From contig BCWJ01000012.1 of the NCBI GenBank assembly GCA_001592145.1, forward strand, positions 59,688 through 123,687: a DNA stretch of 64,000 bases, written 5' to 3'. Each line of letters starts with the position of its first letter. Positions within the stretch are counted from its first letter, which is position 1. This document shows, piece after piece, positions 22,721-31,097 of the stretch. Made by a program: the position numbers and the translations under genes. This DNA comes from Xylanimicrobium pachnodae JCM 13526 = NBRC 107786. Lineage in GTDB: Bacteria; Actinomycetota; Actinomycetes; Actinomycetales; Cellulomonadaceae. The notes under the pieces are model-generated. The model ran no database searches. It was not told the origin of the DNA and was given only the letters and a program-made list of their open reading frames with translations.

Positions 22721-23770
22721 ATGAAGGCACTCGTTTATCACGGTGCGGGCGTCAAGGCGTGGGAGACGGTTCCGGATCCGAAGATCCTGGCTCCCACCGA
22801 CGCGATCGTCCGCATGGACACCACGACGATCTGCGGCACCGACCTGCACATCCTCAAGGGGGATGTCGCGACGGTGGCGGAGGGCCGGGTGCTCGGCCAC
22901 GAGGGCGTCGGCACGGTCGTCGACGTCGGGGCGGCCGTCACGAACCACAAGGTGGGTGACCGCGTCATCGTCTCGTGCATCAGCTCGTGCGCGGTGTGCT
23001 CGTACTGCCGCAAGGGGCTGCCGTCACACTGCGTCGGCATGGGCGGCATCGGGTGGGTGCTCGGTCACCTGATCGACGGCACGCAGGCCGAGTACGTGCG
23101 CACCCCGTTCGCGGACACCAGCCTGCACGGGTGCCCGGAGTCGCTGACGAACGAGCAGGCGGCCATGGTCTCCGACATCTACCCGACGGGGTTCGAGATC
23201 GGCGTGCAGTACGGCGACATCCACCCGGGCGACGTCGTCGCCGTGATCGGGGCGGGCCCGGTGGGCCTGGCCGCCATCGCGACGGCCAAGTTCTACGGCC
23301 CCGCGAAGGTGATCGCGCTCGACCTGGGCCGCTCCCGCCTGGACCGCGCCCTGGCGATGGGTGCCGACATCGCCGTCGCGACGTCGGACGACGACTGGGT
23401 CGACCAGGTACGGGCGCACACGGACGGGCTGGGCGTCGACGTCGCGATCGAGGCCGTGGGCATCCCGGACACGCTGCGGGGCTGCGTCGCCATCGTGCGC
23501 CCTGGCGGGCACGTCGCGAACGTGGGCGTGCACGGCGTGCCGGTCGAGCTGCCGCTGGACACCATGTGGATCGACAACCTGCACCTGACCACGGGCCTGG
23601 TGAACACGACGTCGTCGCAGATGCTCCTCAGCCTCATGGAGGGCGGGCGGCTCCACCCGGAGGAGATGGTCACGCACCGGTTCACGTTCGCGAACATCCT
23701 GGACGCGTACGACACGTTCTCCCGCGCGCTGGACCACGACGCGCTCAAGGTGGCGATCCACCGCGAGTGA
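22721..23770 (+). CDS. Zinc-dependent alcohol dehydrogenase (MDR family)
   Basis: 349 residues, ATG at 22721 after AAGGAGGAGC. Catalytic zinc ligands: ICGTDLH (Cys38) and GHEGVG (His60). Structural zinc: four Cys in SSCAVCSYCRKGLPSHC. NAD(P) binding: AVIGAGPVGLAAI. IYPTGFEIGVQYGDI and VNTTSSQMLLSLME fit the subgroup of actinobacterial and clostridial secondary-alcohol dehydrogenases. It diverges from the gatZ/agaS operon. Confidence 0.93.
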   Translation: MKALVYHGAGVKAWETVPDPKILAPTDAIVRMDTTTICGTDLHILKGDVATVAEGRVLGHEGVGTVVDVGAAVTNHKVGDRVIVSCISSCAVCSYCRKGLPSHCVGMGGIGWVLGHLIDGTQAEYVRTPFADTSLHGCPESLTNEQAAMVSDIYPTGFEIGVQYGDIHPGDVVAVIGAGPVGLAAIATAKFYGPAKVIALDLGRSRLDRALAMGADIAVATSDDDWVDQVRAHTDGLGVDVAIEAVGIPDTLRGCVAIVRPGGHVANVGVHGVPVELPLDTMWIDNLHLTTGLVNTTSSQMLLSLMEGGRLHPEEMVTHRFTFANILDAYDTFSRALDHDALKVAIHRE

Positions 23771-23805
23771 CGCCGCGACGGACGATGCCGCAGCGGGCGG
23801 GCGGC

Positions 23806-25110
23806 TCACCGCTTCCCGAGAGCCACCCGCCCCAGCTGCCACACGGCCCCGCCGAGCAGCACGACGACGGCGAGGTTGCGCACCGCGGCGACGACGATCA
23901 TCGCGGGCGCACCCGCCAGGAACCACCCGTAGTCGAGCGGGTAGAGGATCTGCGTGAGCAGCCCGACGCCGAGCATCGCCGCCGCGGGTGCCACCCACAC
24001 GCGCCGCCACGACGGCGTCGCGAGCGCGAGGGCGGCGGCCACGGCGGGTCCCAGCCACGCGATGAACTGCGGCGAGCCCACCTTGTTGAACACCACGAGC
24101 GCGAACAGCGTGGCGGCCGCGCTGAGCAGCAGCACCTCGCGGGCGTGCTCGGGCCGGCGCCGCGCGGCGAACCAGGCGAGCGCGCCGATGGCGACGACGG
24201 CGATCGGCAGGAGGTAGTTGAGGGCGTCCGCGACGGCGCGCGCGGCGGGGCCGGCCACCTCGAACGTGTAGATGACCCTGTTGTACTCGATGCTCACCGA
24301 CGGGTCCCACAGACGGGCCACGGAGAACCAGGTGGCCGCGACCGACTCGGCCTGCAGCGTGCGGTCCGACTGCTCGCCGAACACGCTCCACGCCCGCTCC
24401 CCGGCCCCGCCGAGCAGCGCCAGCCCGACGACGACGACGCTGACGGCCGCTCCGGGAGCGATCACGTGCCGCAGCAGGTCGCGCACGCTGCAGCGCGTGG
24501 CGGCCAGGGCGACGACGACGGCGCCGGGGGCGATCTTGATCCAGGCGCCCAGCGTCGCGACGGCGGCGGCGACGGCGGGCCGCCGGTGCGCCTCCAGGAG
24601 CGCGATGACGATCAGGGGTGCGACCACGCCGTCGAGCCGACCCAGCCAGATGGGCCCGAGCGCGGCCAGGAACACCAGCCACCACAGGGCGGCCTGCCGT
24701 CCGCGAGGCCCGGTGCGGGCGAGCCGCCACACGGCCACCGCGTGCAGGGCGACCACCATGATCGACCACGCGGTGGCGTACGCCGTCCAGCCGCCGGGGG
24801 TCAGCGCGGGCAGGGTCACGGGCACCAGGGCGGCCGCCGGGTACACCCAGGCCTCGTCGAGCACGGGCCACCAGCCGCTGGTCAGGCCGCGTTCGGCCCA
24901 CCAGTGGTACAGGGAGACGTCGCCGTAGATCTCGCCGCTGCGCACGATCGCGCCGGTGACGACGCTTGCCGTCATCGCCGCGAAGACGATCACCAGGCCC
25001 CACGTCGACTGTGCGGCCGCGAGCACGGTGGTACCGATGGAGCGGGCCTTGGCGATGGCGTTCGTCTCGTGCACGTGGCACATGGTTGCAGACGTTCCCG
25101 GGAGGGCCAT
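23806..25110 (-). CDS. GT87-like polyprenol-phosphate-dependent mannosyltransferase (multi-spanning membrane protein)
   Basis: 434 residues with about ten membrane segments. WPVLDEAWVYPAAALVP carries the periplasmic loop, and ALLEAHRRPAVAAAVATLGA then WIKIAPGAVVVAL matches the DUF2029/GT87 core. These enzymes add mannose to lipoglycans or phosphoinositol mannosides outside the membrane. The start is uncertain: ATG at 25110 or at 25083. It diverges from mntH. Confidence 0.8.
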   Translation of the reverse strand: MALPGTSATMCHVHETNAIAKARSIGTTVLAAAQSTWGLVIVFAAMTASVVTGAIVRSGEIYGDVSLYHWWAERGLTSGWWPVLDEAWVYPAAALVPVTLPALTPGGWTAYATAWSIMVVALHAVAVWRLARTGPRGRQAALWWLVFLAALGPIWLGRLDGVVAPLIVIALLEAHRRPAVAAAVATLGAWIKIAPGAVVVALAATRCSVRDLLRHVIAPGAAVSVVVVGLALLGGAGERAWSVFGEQSDRTLQAESVAATWFSVARLWDPSVSIEYNRVIYTFEVAGPAARAVADALNYLLPIAVVAIGALAWFAARRRPEHAREVLLLSAAATLFALVVFNKVGSPQFIAWLGPAVAAALALATPSWRRVWVAPAAAMLGVGLLTQILYPLDYGWFLAGAPAMIVVAAVRNLAVVVLLGGAVWQLGRVALGKR

Positions 25111-25142
25111 GAGGTGTCACGCGAAGCGAAACCGGCGTAGAT

Positions 25143-25160
25143 TTTTCGGTGCGCCGAAAA
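25143..25160. promoter_or_regulatory. MntR-like operator: TTTTCGG-N4-CCGAAAA
   Basis: An 18-bp palindrome, TTTTCGGTGCGCCGAAAA, lies 16 bp before the mntH start at 25176. DtxR-family manganese regulators bind palindromes of this size in front of mntH genes. It is the only AT-rich spot in the intergenic space and may overlap the promoter. Confidence 0.7.
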
Positions 25161-25175
25161 CTGGGGGTGTGGCTG

Positions 25176-26483
25176 ATGGGCGGTGGGGTGCCGACCGGCC
25201 TGGCCGGGCGCCGCGACGCGCGGGCCACGTCGTCGTCCGGCATGGCCCGGGCGCGGCTGGTCTCCCTGCTGGGCCCCGCGTTCGTGGCCGCCATCGCGTA
25301 CGTCGACCCCGGCAACGTGGCCGCCAACCTCACCGCCGGCGCGCGCTACGGGTACCTGCTCGTGTGGGTGCTGGTGGCAGCCAACCTCATGGCCGTGCTG
25401 GTCCAGTACCTCTCGGCCAAGCTCGGCGTGGTCACGGGGCGCTCGCTTCCCGAGGTGCTGGGCGGCTCGCTGCGCCGCCCCGCCCGCCTGGCCTACTGGG
25501 CGCAGGCCGAGGCGGTGGCCGCCGCGACCGACGTGGCCGAGGTGATCGGCGGCGCCATCGCCCTCTACCTGCTGTTCGGGGTCCCGCTGCTGGCGGGCGG
25601 CGTCATCACCGGGGTCGTCTCGCTGGTGGTCCTCTCGGTGCAGCGCCGCCGCGGGCAGCGCGTGTTCGAGGCCGTCATCGCCTCGTTCCTGCTGGTGCTC
25701 ACGGTGGGTTTCTGCGCCGGCCTGGTCTTCTCCCCGCCCGACGCCGGGGCCGTGCTCGGTGGGCTGGTGCCGCGCCTGGCCGGCACCGACTCGGTGCTGC
25801 TCGCCGCGTCGATGCTGGGCGCGACGGTCATGCCGCACGCCATCTACCTGCACTCGGCGCTGGCCCGGGACCGCCGGCGGTACGACGCCGAGCAGCGCGT
25901 CCGCCAGGGCGCTCCCCAGACCGAGGTCGAGCCGCGCCGCCTGCTCGCCGCGACCCGCTGGGACGTGGCCTGCGCCCTGGTGCTCGCGGGCGGCGTCAAC
26001 GTGGCGATGCTGCTGGTCGCGGCGCACAACCTGGCGGGCCAGGGAGGCACCGACACGATCGAGGGCGCGCACGCGGCCATCGGCTCCGCCCTGGGTGGCG
26101 GGGTCGCGCTGCTCTTCGCCGTCGGGCTGCTCGCCTCGGGCCTGGCGTCGTCGTCGGTGGGCGCCTACGCGGGGGCCGAGATCATGTCGGGGCTGCTGCA
26201 TGTGCGCGTGCCCATGCTGGCGCGGCGCCTGGTGACGCTCGTGCCCGCGATCGTGCTGCTCGCCACCGGGGTGTCACCCACCTGGCTGCTCGTCGTCAGC
26301 CAGGTGGTGCTGAGCTTCGGGATCCCGTTCGCCACGATCCCCCTCGTGGTGCTCACGCGGCGGCGCTCCCTGCTGGGCGAGCACCGCAACGGGCCGGTCA
26401 CGCAGGTGGCGGCCTGGGTGGTGGCGGCCGCGATCGTGGTGCTCAACGTGCTGCTGCTGGTCCTGACGGTGAGGGGGCAGTAG
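25176..26483 (+). CDS. mntH: NRAMP-family Mn2+/divalent metal transporter
   Basis: 435 residues from ATG at 25176; an upstream GTG at 25149 lies inside the operator and is unlikely. Signature motifs: AAIAYVDPGNVAANL (TM1, DPGN metal site) and GATVMPHAIYLHSAL (TM6, MPHA). Eleven membrane segments are visible. Proton-coupled import of Mn2+ is the usual role, which agrees with the MntR-like operator. Confidence 0.93.
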   Translation: MGGGVPTGLAGRRDARATSSSGMARARLVSLLGPAFVAAIAYVDPGNVAANLTAGARYGYLLVWVLVAANLMAVLVQYLSAKLGVVTGRSLPEVLGGSLRRPARLAYWAQAEAVAAATDVAEVIGGAIALYLLFGVPLLAGGVITGVVSLVVLSVQRRRGQRVFEAVIASFLLVLTVGFCAGLVFSPPDAGAVLGGLVPRLAGTDSVLLAASMLGATVMPHAIYLHSALARDRRRYDAEQRVRQGAPQTEVEPRRLLAATRWDVACALVLAGGVNVAMLLVAAHNLAGQGGTDTIEGAHAAIGSALGGGVALLFAVGLLASGLASSSVGAYAGAEIMSGLLHVRVPMLARRLVTLVPAIVLLATGVSPTWLLVVSQVVLSFGIPFATIPLVVLTRRRSLLGEHRNGPVTQVAAWVVAAAIVVLNVLLLVLTVRGQ

Positions 26484-26504
26484 CCCCCGCACCGTCGTGG
26501 TCCG

Positions 26505-26666
26505 TCAGTAGTTCTCCGACGCCGTCTCCAGGCGTCGCCGGACCTCCTGCGCCTCGTCGAGCTCCTCGCCCGGCTCGGCCTCGTCGACGGCGAGCGCGTA
26601 CGCCTCGTCCTCGGTGATGGGCACGGTGTCCCGCTCGCTGCTCGGCGCGCTGCTCGGCTCGCTCAT
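26505..26666 (-). CDS. Small acidic protein, 53 aa
   Basis: From ATG at 26666: MSEPSSAPSSERDTVPITED, then EAYALAVDEAEPGEELDEAQ. Strongly acidic, no membrane segment, no family recognised. It converges on mntH. Gene status is supported by codon usage and an isolated frame only. Confidence 0.55.
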   Translation of the reverse strand: MSEPSSAPSSERDTVPITEDEAYALAVDEAEPGEELDEAQEVRRRLETASENY

Positions 26667-26727
26667 GACTCCTCCGCTCGCTCGGGTGCCTGGCCCTTCG
26701 AGTCTGCGACGGTGCGTGCCACGGCTC

Positions 26728-26751
26728 AACCTTTCGCCGCGGCGGTCCGTG
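26728..26751 (+). promoter_or_regulatory. ECF-type autoregulatory promoter (AACC-N16-CGT)
   Basis: AACC at 26728-26731 and CGT at 26748-26750 are separated by 16 bp, the classic ECF sigma consensus AAC-N16/17-CGT. The sigma-factor ATG is 9 bp downstream, so transcripts would be nearly leaderless. This suggests the factor activates its own gene. Confidence 0.6.
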
Positions 26752-26759
26752 TAACAGTC

Positions 26760-27386
26760 ATGACCATGCCGATGGCGGTTCCACGATCACCCGATGATGT
26801 GCTGGCGAACGCCGGTCCCGACCCCCACCGGTTCCGGGTGGTCACGACGGCCACCCGCGACCAGGAGTTCACCGCGTTCATGGAGTCCGCCGCGCCGCAG
26901 CTCGCGCGCACCGCGTGGCTCCTGTGCGGCGACGCGCACCAGGCGGGCGAGCTCGTCCAGCAGGCCCTGACCCGCACCTACCTGGCCTGGGACAAGGCCC
27001 GCGACCGCGACCCGCTCGCGTACGCCCGCCGGGTGCTGGCCAACCGCCGCATCGACCTGTGGCGCAAGCACCGCCGGGAGGTGCTGCTCTCGCCGTCGGA
27101 CCTCCCCGATCAGGCGCACGACGACGGAGCGCGCCGCCTGGCCGACCGCGACCGCCTGGTGCGGGCGCTGGCCACCCTGACCCCGAAGCAACGCCGCATC
27201 GTGGTGCTGCGCCACCTCGTGGGCCTGACCGAACGCGAGGTGGCCGACGACCTGGGCGTCTCGCTCGGCACCGTCAAGTCCACCGCGTCACGCGGGCTGG
27301 CCCAGCTCCGGTCCGTGCTCACCGCCGTCCACGGCGCCGCCGCCTCCGTCCCCGCCGCACCCACAGCCCCCGGGAGCCCCCGATGA
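26760..27386 (+). CDS. SigE-family ECF RNA polymerase sigma factor
   Basis: 208 residues. Region 2: EFTAFMESAAPQLARTAWLL, then LTRTYLAWDKARDRDPLAYA and NRRIDLWRKHRREV. Region 4: ALATLTPKQRRIVVLRHLVG, then REVADDLGVSLGTVKSTASR. This is the actinobacterial SigE-like (SigM) subgroup. It overlaps the putative anti-sigma gene by 4 bp (ATGA). Confidence 0.93.
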   Translation: MTMPMAVPRSPDDVLANAGPDPHRFRVVTTATRDQEFTAFMESAAPQLARTAWLLCGDAHQAGELVQQALTRTYLAWDKARDRDPLAYARRVLANRRIDLWRKHRREVLLSPSDLPDQAHDDGARRLADRDRLVRALATLTPKQRRIVVLRHLVGLTEREVADDLGVSLGTVKSTASRGLAQLRSVLTAVHGAAASVPAAPTAPGSPR

Positions 27387-28411
27387 ACACCCACAGCGAC
27401 GACTCCTTCGCCCACAGCCTGCGCGCCCTGGCCGACGACGTGACCCCCGACCCGGCCGTGCACCTGGACCGGGTGATCCCGCAGGCCCGCCGGATGCGCC
27501 GCCACCGCCGCCTGAGCGTCGTGGCCGCCGTGGGCGTGCTCGCGCTCGGCACCGGTTGGGCCGCCCAGGCGCAGCCGTGGTCGCCCGCGCAGCTCCAGCC
27601 CGCGGGCCCCGGCATCGACGTCGGCCCGGCCTCGTCCCAGACGCCGACGCCGAGCGACGACGCGTCGGCCGCCGCGGCCCAGAGCGAGACCACCGCTGCT
27701 GCTGACGCCGCGGCCCAGGCGGCCGATGACGCGGCGACGGGCTGGCCGGACGCGCCCTACTGGCGGACGCTGACCACCATCACCCAGCAGCACTCCGACG
27801 GCACCACGACCACCGAGGGGCGGGAGAGCTGGTACGGGCGGACCGACCCGGGGCTCATCGTCGTCGACGGCAACCTGGACCCGGGCTCGCTGGGCGCCTT
27901 CGGACCCGCGTCGTGGGGCCGCCTGGACATCGACGGCGTCGACACCATCATCGGCTGGGACGCCCTCGCCGCCCTGCCTGCGGACCCGGCCGCGCTGGAC
28001 GCCCTGCTGCGCGCCAACGTCCAGCCGGACCGGGATACCGGGACCCCGGACGACGAGGTGTTCAAGGCAGCCCTCGACCTGCTCGCGGGGAGCCCCGCCC
28101 CCACCCCCCTGCGGGACGCCCTGTGGCAGCTCCTGACGACGCTTCCCGGATCCACCGACGCCGGCGTGGCCCAGGATTCGACAGGCCGGGCGGGCGTCGC
28201 CGTCCAGCGCACCATCGAGGGCGAGGTGTACACGCTCGTCTACGACCCGGCCACGCACCGCCTGCTGGAGAGCTCGCAGGACACGTCGGGCAACGAGGGC
28301 GCGACCACCACGCTGTTCCGGTCCACGTACCTGGAGGAGGGCCCGGCCGACGCCCCGCCCGTCGAGCCCACGCTGGAGATGGCCGGCTGTGCCCGGTGGG
28401 CGACCTGCTGA
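27383..28411 (+). CDS. Membrane-anchored putative anti-sigma/regulatory protein
   Basis: 342 residues. Cytoplasmic N-terminus of about 45 residues (SLRALADDVTPDPAVHLDRV, basic RRMRRHRR), a single membrane segment at about 48-63 (LSVVAAVGVLALGTGWAA), an Ala/Ser/Thr linker and an extracellular domain. The layout and coupling to a SigE-family gene are typical of CU044_5270-like anti-sigma partners. No zinc HxxxCxxC motif is present. The end has two Cys. Confidence 0.75.
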   Translation: MNTHSDDSFAHSLRALADDVTPDPAVHLDRVIPQARRMRRHRRLSVVAAVGVLALGTGWAAQAQPWSPAQLQPAGPGIDVGPASSQTPTPSDDASAAAAQSETTAAADAAAQAADDAATGWPDAPYWRTLTTITQQHSDGTTTTEGRESWYGRTDPGLIVVDGNLDPGSLGAFGPASWGRLDIDGVDTIIGWDALAALPADPAALDALLRANVQPDRDTGTPDDEVFKAALDLLAGSPAPTPLRDALWQLLTTLPGSTDAGVAQDSTGRAGVAVQRTIEGEVYTLVYDPATHRLLESSQDTSGNEGATTTLFRSTYLEEGPADAPPVEPTLEMAGCARWATC

Positions 28412-28421
28412 CCCGAACCTG

Positions 28422-29138
28422 TCAGCGGATCACCGCGGCCGGGACGTCCACCGTCCCGGCCGCGGCCTCACGCCGGTGGACGCGCCACCACACCACGAAC
28501 CCGGCGATCGTGAACGCCCCGTAGAACGCGTACATCAGGCCCGTCGCGTAGTACCCGGCCCGGAACAGGGTGGGCACGCCGACGGCGTCCACCGCGATCC
28601 AGACCAGCCAGAACTCGACCCACCCCTTGGCCATGCCGTACGTCGCCAGCACGGAACCGGTGAAGATCCAGGCGTCCGTCCACACGGGCTCGTACGACCC
28701 GAGCGCGCGGAAGATCGGCGACAGGACCAGGGTGCCGGCGACCATGACGGCCACCAGGACCCCCCGGGTGGGCCACGACGCCCAGCGCGGGTGCACCGCC
28801 ACGTCCGCCGCCGTGTTCGCCGCGGTGTTCGCCGCCTGGGCCCGGCGCGTCGCCTGCCACCGCTGCCACCCGTACACGGAGACGCCGACGAACATGATCT
28901 GGCGCCCCGCCTGGCCCAGCATGTCCGGGTGCTCGCCGCCCATGCCGAACCACGAGCCCAGGAACACGGAGAACAGCAGGACGTTCCCGACGATCCCCAC
29001 GGGCCAACCCCACACCTTGCGGCGCATGCCGCCCAGCGCGGAGGCCAGGCCGAACAGGTTGCCCACGATCTCGCGCCAGTACATGTTCTGGTCGCCGATC
29101 GTCCACTGCGCGTTCAGCGCGTGCTCGAAGAAGTCCAT
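28422..29138 (-). CDS. ribM: PnuC-family transporter, probably riboflavin importer RibM
   Basis: 238 residues from ATG at 29138; seven or eight membrane segments. NLFGLASALGGMRRKVWGWP, then VGIVGNVLLFSVF, MFVGVSVYGWQRW and WIAVDAVGVPTLFRAGYYATG are PnuC-family signatures. An FMN riboswitch in the 5' leader redirects the substrate from nicotinamide riboside to riboflavin, as for the actinobacterial PnuX/RibM branch. Confidence 0.88.
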   Translation of the reverse strand: MDFFEHALNAQWTIGDQNMYWREIVGNLFGLASALGGMRRKVWGWPVGIVGNVLLFSVFLGSWFGMGGEHPDMLGQAGRQIMFVGVSVYGWQRWQATRRAQAANTAANTAADVAVHPRWASWPTRGVLVAVMVAGTLVLSPIFRALGSYEPVWTDAWIFTGSVLATYGMAKGWVEFWLVWIAVDAVGVPTLFRAGYYATGLMYAFYGAFTIAGFVVWWRVHRREAAAGTVDVPAAVIR

Positions 29139-29293
29139 TCCTCGCCTCTCCCCGGTAGGTGATCTCGGCGGTGCGTCGATCTCATCGGTGCGTCGATGCG
29201 CCGGATCGAGGGGAGGGGTGGACGACGTCGCGGACGGCACGTGCCCGCGACACGTCACGACCCGGCCGCCGCCCTACCAGGCGGCGCCGTGCT

Positions 29294-29425
29294 GCCTCCC
29301 ATCCGGACTTTGACCGTCGGCCCTGGAGTTCCACCAGGTCAACCGGGCCTTCCCCGTTGTCGGGTGCGGGCACGGGTCGCGGGCTGTCACCGCCGGTTCG
29401 GATTTTCACCGACCCCGGAGCACGT
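29294..29425 (-). ncRNA. FMN riboswitch (RFN element)
   Basis: Read on the minus strand, the conserved RFN blocks appear in order: TCCGGGGTCGGTGAAAATCC, AACCGGCGGTGACAGCCCGCG, an internal stem CCGGTTGACCTGGTGGAACTCC region, GGGCCGACGGTCAAAGTCCG and GATGGGAGG. The end is about 155 nt before the transporter start. The leader in between contains GGTGCGTCGAT twice and GC-rich dyads that could form the expression platform. FMN binding should lower ribM expression. Confidence 0.95.
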
Positions 29426-29516
29426 CGTGCGTACTGCTTACGGTGCCAAACCGTAGTGCACCGCGCGGTGTTCCCGCGGCGTCAGGGTTCCCGTCCGCGT
29501 CCGGTCCCGGCCCGAC

Positions 29517-30278
29517 TCAGCGCAGCGCGGCCCGTACGGCGTCCGCGACCGCGTCCGCCGTCGCGCCCGGCTCCACCTCGACGACGACGACGCGCGCCCC
29601 CGCCGGCTGAGCTCCCCCCTGTGGTTGAGCCGCCCCCGCCGGTTGAGCCTGTCGAAACCCCGCTCCAGCACCCTCCACCTGGTGCAGCAGCCCCTCGAGC
29701 GCCTCCTCGAGGTCGCGCAGCGCGTCCCGGTGCGGTTCGCGCAGCCACCGTCGCAGGATCGCGTTGTGCACGGCGACGACGGCGGCCGGGAACGCCACCG
29801 ACTGCACGGCGGTGCACCGCCCGGGGGGCAGGGCGTCGCGCAGGTACGACGTGAACAGCCGCTCGTAGCGGTGCGCGGTCACCAGCTCCCGGTCGCGCAG
29901 GGCGGGCACCTTCTGCAGCAGCCGGTAGCGGGCCAGGGACGTCTCGCGCTGACCCAGATGGTGCTCGAACACGAGACGCGCGGCGCGGCACACCTCCGCG
30001 AACGGGGAGGCACCGGCGCCGTGATCGGCGTCGTCGTTGGACGCGGCCCGGGCGCGCGCCGCCGTGAGCGTGTCCGTGACCTTCTCCAGGAGGCGCTCGT
30101 GGTCGGCGAAGACCACGTCCTCCTTGGAGCGGTACCGGCGGAAGAACGTGGCACGGGAGATCTGGGCGGCGTCGGCGATCTCCTCGACCGTGGTCTGCTC
30201 GTAGCCCTGCCGGGAGAACAGGTCGATCGCGGCGTCGATCGCCGCGACACGGGGGAGCGGCGTCCGGGCAGCGGCCAT
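29517..30278 (-). CDS. TetR-family transcriptional regulator
   Basis: 253 residues. N-terminal [23 protein letters not shown], then [20 protein letters not shown], a canonical TetR start. The ligand domain is helical. A Gln/Ala/Pro-rich insertion at about residues 205-225 ([20 protein letters not shown]) is created by a dispersed 19-bp repeat (29641-29659). It diverges from the Rv2466c-like gene; GACGNTATCGTC-like dyads lie between them. Confidence 0.9.
   Translation of the reverse strand: MAAARTPLPRVAAIDAAIDLFSRQGYEQTTVEEIADAAQISRATFFRRYRSKEDVVFADHERLLEKVTDTLTAARARAASNDDADHGAGASPFAEVCRAARLVFEHHLGQRETSLARYRLLQKVPALRDRELVTAHRYERLFTSYLRDALPPGRCTAVQSVAFPAAVVAVHNAILRRWLREPHRDALRDLEEALEGLLHQVEGAGAGFRQAQPAGAAQPQGGAQPAGARVVVVEVEPGATADAVADAVRAALR
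29641..29659. repeat. Dispersed short repeat GGTTGAGCCTGTCGAAACC, copy 1
   Basis: Full copy inside the TetR gene. Related copies are at 46896-46911, 49651-49671 and 59593-59616. A partial GGTTGAGCC precedes it at about 29617. The repeat keeps the reading frame open. Confidence 0.85.
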
Positions 30279-30326
30279 GGGCTGAGATTATCGTCCGTCG
30301 CCCCGCGAGCGCCGGATTCGGGACGC

Positions 30327-30332
30327 TATCGT
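30327..30332 (+). promoter_or_regulatory. Leaderless -10 element TATCGT
   Basis: TATCGT ends 6 nt before the GTG at 30339, the spacing of actinobacterial leaderless genes. It lies within the gap shared with the divergent TetR gene. Confidence 0.5.
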
Positions 30333-30338
30333 CGGATC

Positions 30339-30968
30339 GTGACTGCCACCGCACCCTCCGGCCCTGTCGACCCCGTCGTGGACGTCTTCGTCGACCCCCT
30401 CTGCCCGTTCGCCTGGATCACCTCGCGCTGGGCTCTGGAGGTGGCCGCGCAGCGCCCGGTCCGGCTCACCTTCCGCCTCATGAGCCTGTACTGGCTCAAC
30501 GAGGGCCGCGACCTGGACCCCGGCTACCGCAGCATGCTGGACGCCAGCCGCGGCATCGGGCGTGTGGCCGCCGCGGTGCAGACCGACCACGGGCCCGAGG
30601 CGTTCGCGGCGTTCTACTCGGCCGCCGGAACCCGCATCCACCCGGGCGGGCGATCGGACTACGACGCCGTCGCCGTCGAGGCGCTCGCGGAGGCCGGACT
30701 GCCGGCGTCGCTCGCGCAGGCCGGTGCCACCGACGCGTACGACGCCGCGCTGCGCGCCTCGCACGAGGCCGGGATGGCGCCCGTCGGCACCGAGGTGGGC
30801 ACGCCCACCATCCACGTCGACGGCGTCGGGTTCTTCGGGCCGGTACTGACGGCCATCCCGCGCGGGGAGGACGCACTGCGCGTGTTCGACGGCGCGCTGG
30901 CGCTCGCGAGCTTCCCGAACTTCTTCGAGCTGAAGCGGACCCGCACCGGGCGGCTCGACTTCAGCTGA
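30339..30968 (+). CDS. DsbA-like oxidoreductase related to mycothiol-dependent nitroreductase Rv2466c, with CPFA site
   Basis: 209 residues from GTG. The sequence follows the Mycobacterium tuberculosis Rv2466c pattern as I recall it: [54 protein letters not shown] and [13 protein letters not shown]. The usual active site CPWC is CPFA here, so the resolving Cys is lost and only a monothiol mechanism is possible. It is transcribed divergently from a TetR regulator, which may control it under oxidative or xenobiotic stress. Confidence 0.85.
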   Translation: MTATAPSGPVDPVVDVFVDPLCPFAWITSRWALEVAAQRPVRLTFRLMSLYWLNEGRDLDPGYRSMLDASRGIGRVAAAVQTDHGPEAFAAFYSAAGTRIHPGGRSDYDAVAVEALAEAGLPASLAQAGATDAYDAALRASHEAGMAPVGTEVGTPTIHVDGVGFFGPVLTAIPRGEDALRVFDGALALASFPNFFELKRTRTGRLDFS

Positions 30969-31097
30969 GCCCGAGTCACCCGAGGCTGACAAGCCCGGTG
31001 GTGCGCCGGGCGCCACGGCTCCCGCGCGGCGCGCCTGCCGCACCCTTACGGTGTCCTCCGACCGGTCCGGTCACACGGCCTTCACGGATGGAGCACC

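Noticed and set aside
23024..25333. 769-codon antisense open frame across the alcohol dehydrogenase and GT87 genes
   Set aside because: Arg/Ala-rich shadow frame typical of high-GC DNA; both genes on the real frames have clear domain motifs.
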